A stretch of 45,381 nt of DNA from Phycisphaerales bacterium (GTDB lineage: Bacteria; Planctomycetota; Phycisphaerae; Phycisphaerales; SM1A02): contig JAKVBW010000002.1 of the NCBI GenBank assembly GCA_022446945.1, positions 2,759 to 48,139 on the forward strand, written 5' to 3'. Every line of letters starts with the position of its first letter. The stretch's first letter is position 1. Position numbers and translations under genes: made by a program. The notes beneath the pieces are model-generated. The model did no database searches and was not told the DNA's origin. It saw only the letters and a program-made list of their open reading frames with translations. Shown here piece after piece: positions 1 to 9,368 of this stretch.

Positions 1-1185
1 GGCAGGTTCACGAATCTCCTGTTCATCAGGCATCGACTCTTCCTCGACACTATCTGCTGTCTCAGGCCAAGCGACTGCTGCGTCACGCATCGTGATGTCT
101 CGCCAAGATGCAATTCGTGGACGTGGACCAGCGACATCAATCACTACCTCTGCTGCCATCCTTCCACGCAAAGTCGCTTCTGGATCATCTGCTGGTACTT
201 CACCACATGCGATGGTCGCACGCCACGTCCATGCACCTACGGTCACATGATTCATGACCACTGGCGCAACTTCTGGTGGAAGCAGTCCCTCTGTGAATGG
301 CCAGACCGGTGTTGCGCGAAGTTCATCGCCGATATCCACACGCTTCATCACAATGGCGTCCGCTTGCTCCTGAGTGATGCCTGGCACAGCGGCGAGCACT
401 TCGGCTGAAGCAGTATTCAGATCGACACGGCCCCGCCTCATTGCGCCATCATCAGTTGTAAATGCATCAAATGCTTCGACCCAGTCTTCTGCTGGTACGG
501 AGTATGCCAATAACAATGTGGCGAGATCACCATCCGTTCGGATCGGATCTTCTTCAGAGATCTCCTTGAGAATCTCTACAACCTCGGCGCCGAACCGATC
601 CAAGATGCGGGCAGCAAGTTCCTCGCTCCAAGGTGTTGCAAGATTGATTCGTGCATCACCACTGGATTGCATGTTGGGTTCATGGGCAAAGACGGTGAGA
701 TGTTTAGATCCGCCGTTATTCGCTGTCCATTCGATGACTGGACTACTGAGAGATGGAATCAAATCACGAACATCTTCTATGCGCCCCTGAGAACGCAAAA
801 GGATGGCTTCAGGAGCAAGTACCTCCAGCGATTCGTCCGAAGCAATGTTCAGATCCAAACGACCAGCTTCAGCGCTTAACACACCCATTTCCGGTAACGC
901 AACAAAACGGCAAACGGTCGCCATGGGACCGGACTCCCACAATGTGATTTGCGGCTCGATCTCCGGTTGCTCACCTCCCCTCAGAACACCACGTTGATCG
1001 AAGATTTGTGATGCGAGCACAAGCACAGCCGAACGCATGGCTGCCCTCCGCTGTACATCCTCGAGCCCACCATTGATGCCTGCCGCTTCAACATGCGCCC
1101 TCCCGATGAGTGCGACCGTTGTCCAAAGGGCTGCAGCTGCAACCACCGTCACTGAGGCAAGAACAATTCCCCGCTGTTGTCTCAC
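1..1185 (-). CDS. gspK: GspK-like minor pseudopilin (type II secretion), 3' end outside window
   Basis: This ORF is missing from the ORF track because it has no stop inside the window: 395 codons run open to base 1. It starts at a GTG that overlaps the gspJ stop (GTGA) and has GGAGGG upstream. The N-terminus VRQQRGIVLASVTVV is a class III prepilin leader with a Gly at the cleavage point and no Glu at +5, as expected of GspK. Two GspK signatures follow: GRLDLNIAS near residue 107 and the helix-hairpin-helix stretch LNTASAEVLAAVPGIT near residue 256. GspK normally caps the pseudopilus tip together with GspI and GspJ. After about residue 375 the chain becomes acidic (DSVEEESMPDEQE). The protein is already longer than the usual 300-340 residues, so an extra C-terminal domain or linker lies beyond the edge. 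Confidence 0.85.
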   Translation of the reverse strand, partial: MRQQRGIVLASVTVVAAAALWTTVALIGRAHVEAAGINGGLEDVQRRAAMRSAVLVLASQIFDQRGVLRGGEQPEIEPQITLWESGPMATVCRFVALPEMGVLSAEAGRLDLNIASDESLEVLAPEAILLRSQGRIEDVRDLIPSLSSPVIEWTANNGGSKHLTVFAHEPNMQSSGDARINLATPWSEELAARILDRFGAEVVEILKEISEEDPIRTDGDLATLLLAYSVPAEDWVEAFDAFTTDDGAMRRGRVDLNTASAEVLAAVPGITQEQADAIVMKRVDIGDELRATPVWPFTEGLLPPEVAPVVMNHVTVGAWTWRATIACGEVPADDPEATLRGRMAAEVVIDVAGPRPRIASWRDITMRDAAVAWPETADSVEEESMPDEQEIREPA

Positions 1186-1748
1186 TCTTCAGCCCTCCAG
1201 ACGCCACTTGGAGACAAGACAGCACGCCGATCTGGCGGATGTCCAGAATCCGAATGATCACGCAAGGAAGGATCCATCCAAGCTTCAACTAGAACTGCAC
1301 GAGGAAGCGCCTCCTGCTCAAGAGAGTCGTAGGAGTCGAGCCAATTCGTGCCATTGTGGTATCGAATTCTCAGATCACCCAGGCTCAGGGGAATGCCTGC
1401 GTCCAACTTCAGAGTCCGTTCTGATTCGTCGAATTGCACATGAAACGGCCGCATCGCAGCCAACCCACTCGAAATAGATGTATCAGGTCGGTCCTGAGCC
1501 ACAAATGATCGAATCTCAGTATTGCTCCCGACAAATCCGGAAGATCCCTGGACTGTCACCGACGCCGTATCCAATACGACGGTCAACCTGTCGATGACTG
1601 CATCGATTCCAGCCTGTCTTGTAGCGCGATTTGTCAGACGTTCTTGTGACCGACCCACGGACCAAGTGAATTGACCCAATGCTGACAAAAGTGCAATGAG
1701 TATGGCCAGCGCCAACATGACCTCCAGAAGACTGAATCCTCGCTTCAT
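1182..1748 (-). CDS. gspJ: GspJ-like type II secretion pseudopilin
   Basis: 188 residues. The N-terminus MKRGFSLLEVMLALAILIALLSALGQF is a textbook prepilin peptidase site (G|FSLLE, Glu at +5) followed by one hydrophobic helix that anchors the subunit in the inner membrane before assembly. Position between gspI and gspK and the size (GspJ is usually about 190-200 residues) support GspJ rather than another pseudopilin. GspJ bridges GspI and GspK in the pseudopilus tip. The ATG overlaps the gspI stop by four bases (ATGA), and its own TGA overlaps the gspK GTG, so translation of the tip subunits is probably coupled. The body of the protein is divergent; assignment rests on leader plus synteny. 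Confidence 0.85.
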   Translation of the reverse strand: MKRGFSLLEVMLALAILIALLSALGQFTWSVGRSQERLTNRATRQAGIDAVIDRLTVVLDTASVTVQGSSGFVGSNTEIRSFVAQDRPDTSISSGLAAMRPFHVQFDESERTLKLDAGIPLSLGDLRIRYHNGTNWLDSYDSLEQEALPRAVLVEAWMDPSLRDHSDSGHPPDRRAVLSPSGVWRAEE

Positions 1749-2191
1749 GGAAGTCCCTCCAGAAGCTCGTCCTGATTCATTTCTTCCGATCGATACGAAC
1801 GTAGTCTCACGAGATGATGCAATGTCGCATCTACACCAACATCTCCTTCTTCGACTTGCTCTGAGACCATGACAGTCAAACGGATGATTTCAGGCCAAAT
1901 GGTCCGTTCTGTCTCCACTGTCAAAGTGAGCGGACGCGAGGAACCGTCATCCAAAGCTGTGTCGTCTACCTCCGGAAGAGATCCGGAGCGTAAGGCCCCA
2001 ATGCCGATCATCCCTGTATCAAGCATTGCAACGATGGATGAGGCGGTGTCCATGCAACGTCGTCTGCGATCCGCTCTCTCCAATCCCTCTGATGCGTCGT
2101 CGAGAGCTTGAAGCGTGAATGCGGAAACACCGACAACGATCGCCAGGCCGACCAGTGCCTCCAACAAAATGGCACCGCATCGGTTTTTCAT
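1745..2191 (-). CDS. gspI: GspI-like type II secretion pseudopilin
   Basis: 148 residues with a short prepilin-type leader, MKNRCG|AILLEALVGLAIVVGVSAFTLQAL. Glu at +5 is kept but the usual Phe at +1 is Ala, a variation seen in minor pseudopilins. Size and position between gspH and gspJ fit GspI, which nucleates the tip complex with GspJ and GspK. Its ATG overlaps the gspH stop (ATGA) and its stop overlaps the gspJ ATG. The C-terminal part ends LVRLRSYRSEEMNQDELLEGLP and shows no motif I recognise. Sure of the pseudopilin class, less so of the letter. Confidence 0.8.
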   Translation of the reverse strand: MKNRCGAILLEALVGLAIVVGVSAFTLQALDDASEGLERADRRRRCMDTASSIVAMLDTGMIGIGALRSGSLPEVDDTALDDGSSRPLTLTVETERTIWPEIIRLTVMVSEQVEEGDVGVDATLHHLVRLRSYRSEEMNQDELLEGLP

Positions 2192-2664
2192 TGCGATTCA
2201 ATCCTGACAATACCGCTCGTAGGATCGATTTCGAGTGTGACTTGACCGCCATCCTCGTGCACAATTGTCAAAGGCCCCGTCACCGCATAGGAGCCATCAG
2301 GAAGTGCTACCGCGATGAGTTGCGGTTCTGTCAGCTGTTCACCTTCAGGATCCAAAACCTCCTTCAGCGAAACTGCAAGCACAGGGTCACCCTGACTCCC
2401 CTCGTCGACAGGCCAAGGACGCGCGACCATCCCATCGTCCTCCAATGTGATCGCAAGAGGCGTTGCTGCGCGCCTTGCAATCACACCGGTCTCGATCACC
2501 GCCGCGCGAAGCCGTTCAACATCGGCGTCAAAGGATGCTCGCTGCATGAGAACACTCGTCGTCGGAAGAACAAGTGCGCCGATCGCGAGCAGAATGGCCA
2601 ATGCCACGATCAGTTCAAACAGTGTCAGTCCAGTTCGAGATGCGCGGTGGGCAGACCACAGCAC
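2188..2664 (-). CDS. gspH: GspH-like type II secretion pseudopilin
   Basis: The ORF track opens at 2784, which would overlap gspG by 116 bases. I prefer the GTG at 2664, four bases after the gspG stop. It gives 158 residues and a 12-residue leader, VLWSAHRASRTG|LTLFELIVALAILLAIGALVLP, with Glu at +5. An internal ATG at 2727 is the alternative. The region after the helix (MQRASFDADVERLRAAVIETGVIARRAATPLAITLEDDG) has the GspH/FimT layout: a helix, then a beta-rich domain with an R-A-x-P-L-xIT-like strand. GspH is a minor pseudopilin near the top of the pseudopilus. Its stop overlaps the gspI ATG. Confidence 0.8.
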   Translation of the reverse strand: MLWSAHRASRTGLTLFELIVALAILLAIGALVLPTTSVLMQRASFDADVERLRAAVIETGVIARRAATPLAITLEDDGMVARPWPVDEGSQGDPVLAVSLKEVLDPEGEQLTEPQLIAVALPDGSYAVTGPLTIVHEDGGQVTLEIDPTSGIVRIESQ

Positions 2665-2668
2665 TGAG

Positions 2669-3172
2669 TCAGGATCCCAGGGGTTCGCTCGCGCCCGTGA
2701 AACCCTCTTCCTGTTCGAACTCACCATCCTCAGTCTTGCGACGATCGTGATTGGTGATGTCATCCTCGGTCCCTTCTTCTCCATCTGGGCCGTAGGACAC
2801 GAGATCGTAGAACGATTCGCCGATCAAATCGCCAGGATAGACATAGTCGAATTCTCGACCCCAACGATCCGATTTCACTGGTTGCTCCAGATAGGGGCCA
2901 CGCCACTTGGTTGCTTCTTCTTCATCCTCAAGGGCGTCACGATTCCAGAGAACTTCCAGCCCCTCGTCCTCGCTTGGATAACGCTTGAAATCCAAACGAA
3001 AGCCCTTCATCGCAGAATCGATCTGATCGAATTGAGCTTTCTGGACATCGACTTCCGCCTGATCACCATAGCTCAGAAAATTCACTGCCACGATAGAACC
3101 CAACGCCAGAAGGATGGCGATGACAATGAGCAGTTCGATCAGAGTAAAGCCGGTTCGTGCCATACGAGTCAT
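2669..3172 (-). CDS. gspG: GspG, major pseudopilin of type II secretion
   Basis: 167 residues; leader MTRMARTG|FTLIELLIVIAILLALGSIVAVN is a near-perfect class III signal. The body carries GspG hallmarks: the QxxxxDSAxKxFRLDxxRYPSxxEGLxxL stretch (here DQIDSAMKGFRLDFKRYPSEDEGLEVL), then KWRGPYLEQPVKSDRWGREFDYVYPG, and the calcium-loop region LVSYGPDGEEGTEDDITN. GspG forms the pseudopilus shaft that extrudes secreted proteins through the outer-membrane secretin. It is preceded by a strong GGAGGACTTCTC ribosome site, which fits the need for high expression. About 20 additional acidic residues follow the normal GspG end. Second gene of the visible gspF-K run. Confidence 0.95.
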   Translation of the reverse strand: MTRMARTGFTLIELLIVIAILLALGSIVAVNFLSYGDQAEVDVQKAQFDQIDSAMKGFRLDFKRYPSEDEGLEVLWNRDALEDEEEATKWRGPYLEQPVKSDRWGREFDYVYPGDLIGESFYDLVSYGPDGEEGTEDDITNHDRRKTEDGEFEQEEGFTGASEPLGS

Positions 3173-3215
3173 GAGAAGTCCTCCGGGTTCATCCTACCAG
3201 TAGCGAGGCCTAGGC

Positions 3216-4400
3216 TCAGCCCACGGCCGAACCCATCTTCATCATCGGCAGAACCAAGGCAATAAATATGAAGACGACCATGGCCGCGATGATCAACAGC
3301 AGAATCGGCTCCATCAACCGCATCAGCAGATCCAGTCTGCGAGAGAGTCTCCTTTCAGAACCATCTGCAATTTGAAGCATGACCCGGGGCAGCGCGTTGG
3401 CAGCCTCTGCAACCTCGATCATTTCGACAACATCAGCCGTGAGAACCCCGGATTCTGCGAGTGGCGTCGCCAGAGATTCCCCTTCTCGAACCGCACTGGC
3501 TGCCCCCGCAACTGCCTCCTCCAATTGCGGTTGACCGCATGATGATTTGGCGATCTCGAGTGCCGGCAACAGCCCGATTCCGCTCTCCAACAACGAACTC
3601 ATCATGCGACCGAATCTTGCCATTGATAAATCGACGATCAGCGGCGCCAACACAGGCACGCGCAGTGATAATGCGCCGAGCGCAAGCTGTACTGCGGGGC
3701 GACGCCTCAATACTGCAGCACTAACGACACTGCAGATCACGACCCCGAGAATGAGTGGCCACCAGCCGATCAAGAGATTTGATGCCGCGAGAAGAATCTC
3801 AGTCGCCGCGGGCACCTCGATCCTTTCCATGTACGGCTCAAACTTGGGAACAAAGGCAACCAATGCATAGACGACTGCGCCGATCCCTGTAAGAACCAGA
3901 ATTGCAGGATAGATGAGATTGCCGACCACTCGGCTGCGAAGCGTGGCTTGTTGTTCAAGTAGTGCTGACAATTCCGAGAGTACTTCTGAAAGAAATCCGC
4001 CCTGCTCCCCGGCACGCACCATCGCCACATGGATTGGACCAAAGGCTTCTGGCCTTGCTTCCATGGCATCAGCCAGATGCATGCCGTCCGCAACATCATC
4101 TGCAACATCTCCAAGTATGCGCGATAAAGCCGGATTCGCCTTTCCTTTTGCCAGCAAACGAAGTGATCGAAGCAACGGCACTCCAGCTGCGAGCAGATCA
4201 GACAATCCACGAAACACATTGGCGCGATGAGCAGTTCCAATGCGCCTGCCCAGCAAAGTTTGTCGAACCTCCCCGAGACGAACTGCGGCCAGGCCACGTC
4301 CTCGCAGGTGAGACAGCACGGCCTCGCGAGATGCCGCCTGCAGACGACCCCTGACGAGTTCGCCATCCGCGCTTCGAGCTTCGTAGGTCCAAGTCGGCAT
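3216..4400 (-). CDS. gspF: GspF, inner-membrane platform protein of type II secretion
   Basis: 394 residues. It begins MPTWTYEARSADGELVRGRLQAASREAVLSHLRGRGL, the standard GspF/PilC start, followed by two T2SSF repeats (roughly residues 65-190 and 265-385) and three membrane segments (around 165-188, 212-232 and 362-388), ending IIAAMVVFIFIALVLPMMKMGSAVG. GspF couples the cytoplasmic GspE ATPase to the pseudopilus. In most gsp operons gspE lies directly upstream; here the upstream gene is acsA, only 31 bases away, so the ATPase and secretin genes must be elsewhere. A PilC-type protein for type IV pili is the alternative, but the following G-H-I-J-K order argues for secretion. Confidence 0.93.
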   Translation of the reverse strand: MPTWTYEARSADGELVRGRLQAASREAVLSHLRGRGLAAVRLGEVRQTLLGRRIGTAHRANVFRGLSDLLAAGVPLLRSLRLLAKGKANPALSRILGDVADDVADGMHLADAMEARPEAFGPIHVAMVRAGEQGGFLSEVLSELSALLEQQATLRSRVVGNLIYPAILVLTGIGAVVYALVAFVPKFEPYMERIEVPAATEILLAASNLLIGWWPLILGVVICSVVSAAVLRRRPAVQLALGALSLRVPVLAPLIVDLSMARFGRMMSSLLESGIGLLPALEIAKSSCGQPQLEEAVAGAASAVREGESLATPLAESGVLTADVVEMIEVAEAANALPRVMLQIADGSERRLSRRLDLLMRLMEPILLLIIAAMVVFIFIALVLPMMKMGSAVG

Positions 4401-4431
4401 GGGAACAACCTAACGAGAGTTTCCTTCGACC

Positions 4432-6414
4432 CTACTCCTCTTCACCCTTGAGTTTCGCCAAGACGCTGAAATCCTCAAGGGTGGTCATGTCACCAACAGC
4501 ATCACGTCCCGCTGCGACATCACGCAGCAACCGTCTCATGATCTTTCCTGATCGAGTCTTCGGCAGTGCGTCCGTAAATCGAATCATGTCCGGCTTTGCG
4601 ATGGCGCCAATCTCATCGGCAACATGCTTTCTCAATGAATCTCTGAGCGCATCGTCCGGTTTCCAATCCGGCCCGAGCGTACAAAATGCCGCAATCCCGG
4701 TTCCTTTGATGTCGTGAGGCATTCCGACAACAGCTGCCTCGACGACCGCATCGTGGCTCACCAACGCAGACTCAACTTCCATTGTTCCAAGGCGATGTCC
4801 TGACACATTGATGACATCATCCATGCGCCCCATGATCCAGAAGTAGCCTCGCTCATCTCTCCGTGCACTGTCGCCCGCAAAGTACATCCCCTCTACACGC
4901 GAAAAATACGTGTCGATAAACCGCTGACGGTCTCCATGAATACCGCGCAGCATGGATGGCCATGGTTTCCGTATGACGAGAAGCCCACCTGTATTCGCGG
5001 GTTGTTCAGAACCGTCCTCATTGACCACCGCAGCATCGATCCCCAGGAAGGGAAGCGTGCATGAACCCGGAGCAGTCGGTGTTGCTCCTGGGAGAGGCGT
5101 AATCATGTGGCCTCCTGTTTCTGTCTGCCACCACGTATCGACGATCGGACACTGTTCGTGTCCGATCACACGGTGGTACCACATCCATGCCTCTGGATTG
5201 ATGGGTTCGCCAACCGTTCCCAGAACCAGCAACTTAGACAGATCATGGCGACGCGGATATGCCTCGCCCCACTTCATGAAAGCGCGTATCGCGGTAGGCG
5301 CTGTATAGAAATGTGTCACGGAATGGCGCTGGCAGATATCCCAAAACCGATCAGGCTCGGGGAAATTGGGAGCTCCCTCGTACATCAGCGTTGGAACTTG
5401 GTTCTGCAGGATGCCGTAGATGATGTATGAATGTCCGGTGATCCAACCAACGTCAGCAGTACACCAATACACATGATCATTCCCGGGACGGAGGTTGAAG
5501 GTGTACCTGCTGGTCAGATATGTGTGAACGAGATAGCCGCCAGTCGTATGAACGATCCCCTTGGGCTTGCCCGTGCTACCAGAGGTGTAGAGAAGGAACA
5601 GCATGTCCTCACTGTCCATCTCCTCACAGGTGCAATCAGTCGAGGCCTCAGCCACAACTTCGTGCCACCAATGATCGCGACCTGCATGCAGATCGACGTC
5701 ATTGCCGCACCTGCGGAGCAGCAGAACGTTTTCAACGCGATCTGTCATTGAAAGCGCCTGATCAACATTCTGTTTCAGAGGCACCAACTTGCCTCTACGC
5801 CAAGCGCCGTCGCAGGTGATGATCGTCTTTGAATCCGCGTCATCGACTCGATCAGCAATTGCCTGAGATGAGAAGCCCCCGAAAATGACGCTGTGAGGAG
5901 CACCGATGCGTGCACATGCAAGAACTGCAATCGTCAACTCTGGGACCATTCCCATGTAGATCGTGACCACATCTCCACGTCCGACGCCCAGAGCTTTCAG
6001 CGCATTGGCGCAACGGGAGACTTCGTCCTTTAACTCGCGATATGACAATCGACGAATCTCCGGACCTTCGTCGAGCATCGGCTCGCCTTCCCAGATGATC
6101 GCGGTATCGTCTCCATGCCCCAAATCGATGATCCTGTCCACGCAGTTATGACACGCATTCAGCTTGCCCCCCGTGAACCAGCGTGCATCAGGACAATCCC
6201 AATCAAGAACGCTGTCCCAAGGCTTGAACCAATGCAGTTCATTGGCCACAGCACCCCAGAAATCATCCGGAGCCTCGATGCTCTGACGATGCAACTCTCG
6301 ATAAATCTCCATGGATTCCACCCAGACGCCATCACATCTTTCAGAAAAATCGGATGGCGGTTCAAAGAGACGCTGCTCCTGAAGAATTGACTCTATGCCC
6401 GCTTGATCGCTCAT
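4432..6414 (-). CDS. acsA: acetyl-CoA synthetase (AMP-forming)
   Basis: 660 residues, the normal length. It activates acetate to acetyl-CoA through acetyl-adenylate. The family N-terminus ([43 protein letters not shown]), the adenylate motif [19 protein letters not shown] near residue 280, the WWQTETGG motif, and the C-terminal [14 protein letters not shown] with the Lys that is acetylated for control in other bacteria (near residue 620) are all present. The ATG at 6414 follows AGGAGACTTAAGG. It lies 55 bases after rnr and 31 bases before gspF on the same strand and may share transcripts with either; no functional link to secretion is evident. Confidence 0.97.
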   Translation of the reverse strand: MSDQAGIESILQEQRLFEPPSDFSERCDGVWVESMEIYRELHRQSIEAPDDFWGAVANELHWFKPWDSVLDWDCPDARWFTGGKLNACHNCVDRIIDLGHGDDTAIIWEGEPMLDEGPEIRRLSYRELKDEVSRCANALKALGVGRGDVVTIYMGMVPELTIAVLACARIGAPHSVIFGGFSSQAIADRVDDADSKTIITCDGAWRRGKLVPLKQNVDQALSMTDRVENVLLLRRCGNDVDLHAGRDHWWHEVVAEASTDCTCEEMDSEDMLFLLYTSGSTGKPKGIVHTTGGYLVHTYLTSRYTFNLRPGNDHVYWCTADVGWITGHSYIIYGILQNQVPTLMYEGAPNFPEPDRFWDICQRHSVTHFYTAPTAIRAFMKWGEAYPRRHDLSKLLVLGTVGEPINPEAWMWYHRVIGHEQCPIVDTWWQTETGGHMITPLPGATPTAPGSCTLPFLGIDAAVVNEDGSEQPANTGGLLVIRKPWPSMLRGIHGDRQRFIDTYFSRVEGMYFAGDSARRDERGYFWIMGRMDDVINVSGHRLGTMEVESALVSHDAVVEAAVVGMPHDIKGTGIAAFCTLGPDWKPDDALRDSLRKHVADEIGAIAKPDMIRFTDALPKTRSGKIMRRLLRDVAAGRDAVGDMTTLEDFSVLAKLKGEEE

Positions 6415-6469
6415 CCTTAAGTCTCCTGATTTGGGAGAAACAGCCTAGCAAGGCATCAACCTCGGCGTC

Positions 6470-8788
6470 TCAGCGACGACGACGCTTCCCTCCAGTTCGG
6501 TGTTTGCCACCCCGTTTTCGGTTGGTCCGCCCTCGCCCCCCTCCCCTTAGGCGTGGAAGGTCCGCTTCTGTTCGTTCCGGACGTTGCTTCAACAGAAGTT
6601 CCATGTGCCGTGCTGTCGGGTCGACGCGCATCACCTGAACTGTGATGGGATCGCCCACTGCCAGAATGGATCCTGACCCGCGTGCGACCAATCTTCCTTG
6701 CCCCTCCAACTCCACCCAACGATCACGACGACTCCCCCCAAATGCCTCCCAAGTCACCTGTCCATCCACAAGAAAACGATCAAGTGAAATCCACATTCCA
6801 CCTGGACTGAACCCACTGATGACTGCAGGCAGTTCTTCTCCCAAGTAGTGATCCGCAAGATGTTGCAGGACAAGAAACTCACGCAAACTTCGCTCTGCAG
6901 CTTCACTGTTTTTTTCTGTATCGGTGCAATGGCGGCCAGCTGCGATGAGAACATCCTGTGTGAGAGTCCGCGCATCGTCCTGCATCCGCCTTTCCAGTTC
7001 TTGTCGCCTGCGGCCGGTGAATCGATCAGTCCCGTTTTCTGTAAGGTCGAGCCATGCTTCAAGTGCACGATGAACGATGAGATCCGGATACCTTCGGATA
7101 GGTGACGTGAAGTGGGCGTAGTGCTCACTCGCCAGCGCAAAATGTCCAACTGCTGCTGGACTGTATTCAGCCTTAGACAATGTCCTCAGCACTGCAAAGT
7201 GAACCGCTCTTGCGGAAGGATGCTCACGCGTCGCATCGAGCAGCGACTGGAGATCGTGACGAGACGGGTCATCTGGAACTTGAAATCCAACCACCCCCGC
7301 CTTGATCCGTAGCTCTGCCAGATCATCCATCGCTGGTTCTGGATGAATACGTCTCAAAATTCCGACACGCATTGAATCAAAGAGACGTGATACCGCCTCA
7401 TTCGCTTCGACCATGAACATTTCAATGATGGTGTGCGTGAATGCATCGTCCTCTTCCTGAACATCTTCAACACGCCCCTCGTCATCAAATGTGAGCTCCG
7501 ACTCGGGCAGGCTCAGGACAATCATTCCATTTCGCCTGCGTCTCTTCTGAATCACTCTGGCCAAGCGGTCCGCCTCAAGAAGCGACTCAATCACCTGTTC
7601 TGTCGGCTCAGTATCCGTTCGGCTTTCCTTGCGCGCCAATTTCCCATCGCCATCAATCCAAGCTTGGGCCTCCAGATATGTGAAACGCTTATCCGAGTTG
7701 ATGATGCTTGATCTGAACCATGTGTCCTGAACGCGGCCGCGACGATCCAGACGGACGAATACGCTCTTTGCAAACCGATCGACGCCTTCCTGCAACGAAC
7801 AGACACCATTGCTCAGGATTTCCGGAAGCATCGGCAGCACGACTCTCGGCAGATAGGTGCTGTTACCTCTCGCTCGGGCCTCAAGGTCCAGCTGAGTATC
7901 CATCCGAACGAAGTGTGAGACATCTGCAATGTGAATGCCGAGTTCCCACTCTTCTGCGTCTGCATCGTATGTCACCGATATCGCGTCATCGAAATCACGC
8001 GCGCTTGGCGGATCAATCGTCATCGTTACCAGATCCCTGAGATCTTCGCGATTGCCATCTTCTTCTTCGACCAGCTTGGAAGCCTCTCTGGCTTCTCTGT
8101 TCAGTTCTTCCGAAAACTCTGTGCGAAGACCATAAGAAGCAATCACAGCTGATGTCTCGACATCCGGCTCACCTGCTTGACCGAGGACTTCTGTGACAAC
8201 GCCCTCTGCGAGATAATCACCATCAGGTGCAACAAGCAACTCGAATACAACCTTGTCGCCAGTACGGATGTTCTTTGCCCCAGGATCACGAATGATGACC
8301 GGATCCCGAAGACGCCGGCCATCAGGTTCAACAAGCCATCCACCTTTTCGATGCGTCACCGTGCCGGAAAAGACAACCTGGCCCTGCTCGATAACCTCCA
8401 GCACCTTTCCAGCTGGTGACCCCCCTTTCCAACCATGTCGTCTGGCGACCGCACATCGAACACGATCGCCCGATATCGCGCCCTCGGAGGCACCTCGAGG
8501 GATGTACAGATCGCCTTCACGTAATGGAGAATCCGGAGTGACAAACCCGAAACCACGACGCGTGGATTTGTAGATCCCCACTACTTCTTCACCTATCGAC
8601 GGCAAACGTATGTGCTCGCCTGACTGTTCAAGTCGACCCTCCGCGATAAGCGCCGCAACAGATGCTCTTAGTACATCCTTGTCAGCACCTCCCGCACGCA
8701 TCGCTCTGGCCAGTTCATGCACAGTGGCCTGTCGACCGTCTTCACGGGACAGGTGGTCGAGAATCCTCGCCGTATATCGCAGAGGCAT
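6470..8788 (-). CDS. rnr: ribonuclease R (RNB family 3'-5' exoribonuclease)
   Basis: 772 residues from the ATG at 8788. The track's start at 8848 is a TTG that only adds MYASQSIDGYERVRLIRFQS; the family helix-turn-helix domain begins right after the ATG (PLRYTARILDHLSREDGRQATVHELARAM), so I chose the ATG, though no clear ribosome site precedes it. Order of domains: winged helix, two cold-shock-like OB folds (GFGFVTPDSPLREGDLYIPRG), the RNB catalytic core with TIDPPSARDFDDAISV near residue 260 carrying the metal-binding Asp cluster, an S1 domain (ISGFSPGGMWISLDRFLVDG), and a basic tail ending GGKHRTGGKRRRR. It degrades structured RNA. It follows fmdB in the chaperone directon. Confidence 0.95.
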   Translation of the reverse strand: MPLRYTARILDHLSREDGRQATVHELARAMRAGGADKDVLRASVAALIAEGRLEQSGEHIRLPSIGEEVVGIYKSTRRGFGFVTPDSPLREGDLYIPRGASEGAISGDRVRCAVARRHGWKGGSPAGKVLEVIEQGQVVFSGTVTHRKGGWLVEPDGRRLRDPVIIRDPGAKNIRTGDKVVFELLVAPDGDYLAEGVVTEVLGQAGEPDVETSAVIASYGLRTEFSEELNREAREASKLVEEEDGNREDLRDLVTMTIDPPSARDFDDAISVTYDADAEEWELGIHIADVSHFVRMDTQLDLEARARGNSTYLPRVVLPMLPEILSNGVCSLQEGVDRFAKSVFVRLDRRGRVQDTWFRSSIINSDKRFTYLEAQAWIDGDGKLARKESRTDTEPTEQVIESLLEADRLARVIQKRRRRNGMIVLSLPESELTFDDEGRVEDVQEEDDAFTHTIIEMFMVEANEAVSRLFDSMRVGILRRIHPEPAMDDLAELRIKAGVVGFQVPDDPSRHDLQSLLDATREHPSARAVHFAVLRTLSKAEYSPAAVGHFALASEHYAHFTSPIRRYPDLIVHRALEAWLDLTENGTDRFTGRRRQELERRMQDDARTLTQDVLIAAGRHCTDTEKNSEAAERSLREFLVLQHLADHYLGEELPAVISGFSPGGMWISLDRFLVDGQVTWEAFGGSRRDRWVELEGQGRLVARGSGSILAVGDPITVQVMRVDPTARHMELLLKQRPERTEADLPRLRGGGRGRTNRKRGGKHRTGGKRRRR

Positions 8789-8883
8789 TGATTGGAATCG
8801 TATCAGGCGAACACGCTCATAGCCGTCTATTGACTGTGACGCATACAAGCCCCGTCAAGAATCGCAGCAACCATCAATAACCT

Positions 8884-9363
8884 CTACTGCTTTTTCTTCT
8901 TTCTGGTCTTTGAGGTCGAGGCTTCCTTGGCACGACGCTTCGCTTTGTCAACGAGATTACCGACACCTCGGCCTTCCCGCGCAGCATGTGTCGGCGTCGA
9001 AGTGGAGCCGGAAAGCTTCTTCTCGGGCTGGGGCTGTTTCTCGGTCTCGGATTTCTTTTTGGGAGCAGTCGCATCCGGCGTTGTTGTTGTCGAGGAGGTT
9101 GATGATGTTTTTGCTGAATCCTGCGAATCCTTGGGAGATGCTTTGGCGGTCTCCGAATCCTTTTCGGATTTCGCAATCTCAGCAGCTTCAGCTCTCGCAG
9201 AATGTCCACCGCCCTTGATGATGAAGCCCGCGCCGATACCGATCAGTCTCTCCAGTTGCAGTTTGCCGCACTCTGGACATTTCCTCTTGACCGGGGCAGT
9301 CATCGATTGGGTCAACTCGAATCGGTGATCACACGCTCGACATCGATAGTCATAGGTCGGCAT
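8884..9363 (-). CDS. FmdB-type zinc-ribbon protein with long charged tail
   Basis: 159 residues. Residues 1-45 are the FmdB/CxxC_CxxC zinc ribbon: MPTYDYRCRACDHRFE with Cys 8 and 11, then KCPECG with Cys 29 and 32, and the family's LxRLIGxGAGFIIKGGG. FmdB proteins are small and normally end shortly after this point. Here a tail of about 100 residues follows, rich in Ser, Thr, Lys, Glu and Pro (SSTSSTTTT, KKKSETEKQPQPEKK) and ending in a run of basic residues (TSKTRKKKKQ), probably disordered. The role of the family is not settled; it is often called a putative regulator. It sits 5 bases after the grpE stop, so it belongs to the chaperone transcript. Confidence 0.85.
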   Translation of the reverse strand: MPTYDYRCRACDHRFELTQSMTAPVKRKCPECGKLQLERLIGIGAGFIIKGGGHSARAEAAEIAKSEKDSETAKASPKDSQDSAKTSSTSSTTTTPDATAPKKKSETEKQPQPEKKLSGSTSTPTHAAREGRGVGNLVDKAKRRAKEASTSKTRKKKKQ

Positions 9364-9368
9364 ACCGG

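Noticed and set aside
2447-3265. 272-residue plus-strand ORF opposite gspG/gspH
   Set aside because: Shadow of two clear pseudopilin genes; no ribosome site or family features.
8789-8848. TTG start for rnr giving 20 extra residues
   Set aside because: The extra stretch is not part of the family and the helix-turn-helix begins just after the ATG at 8788; kept as an alternative only.
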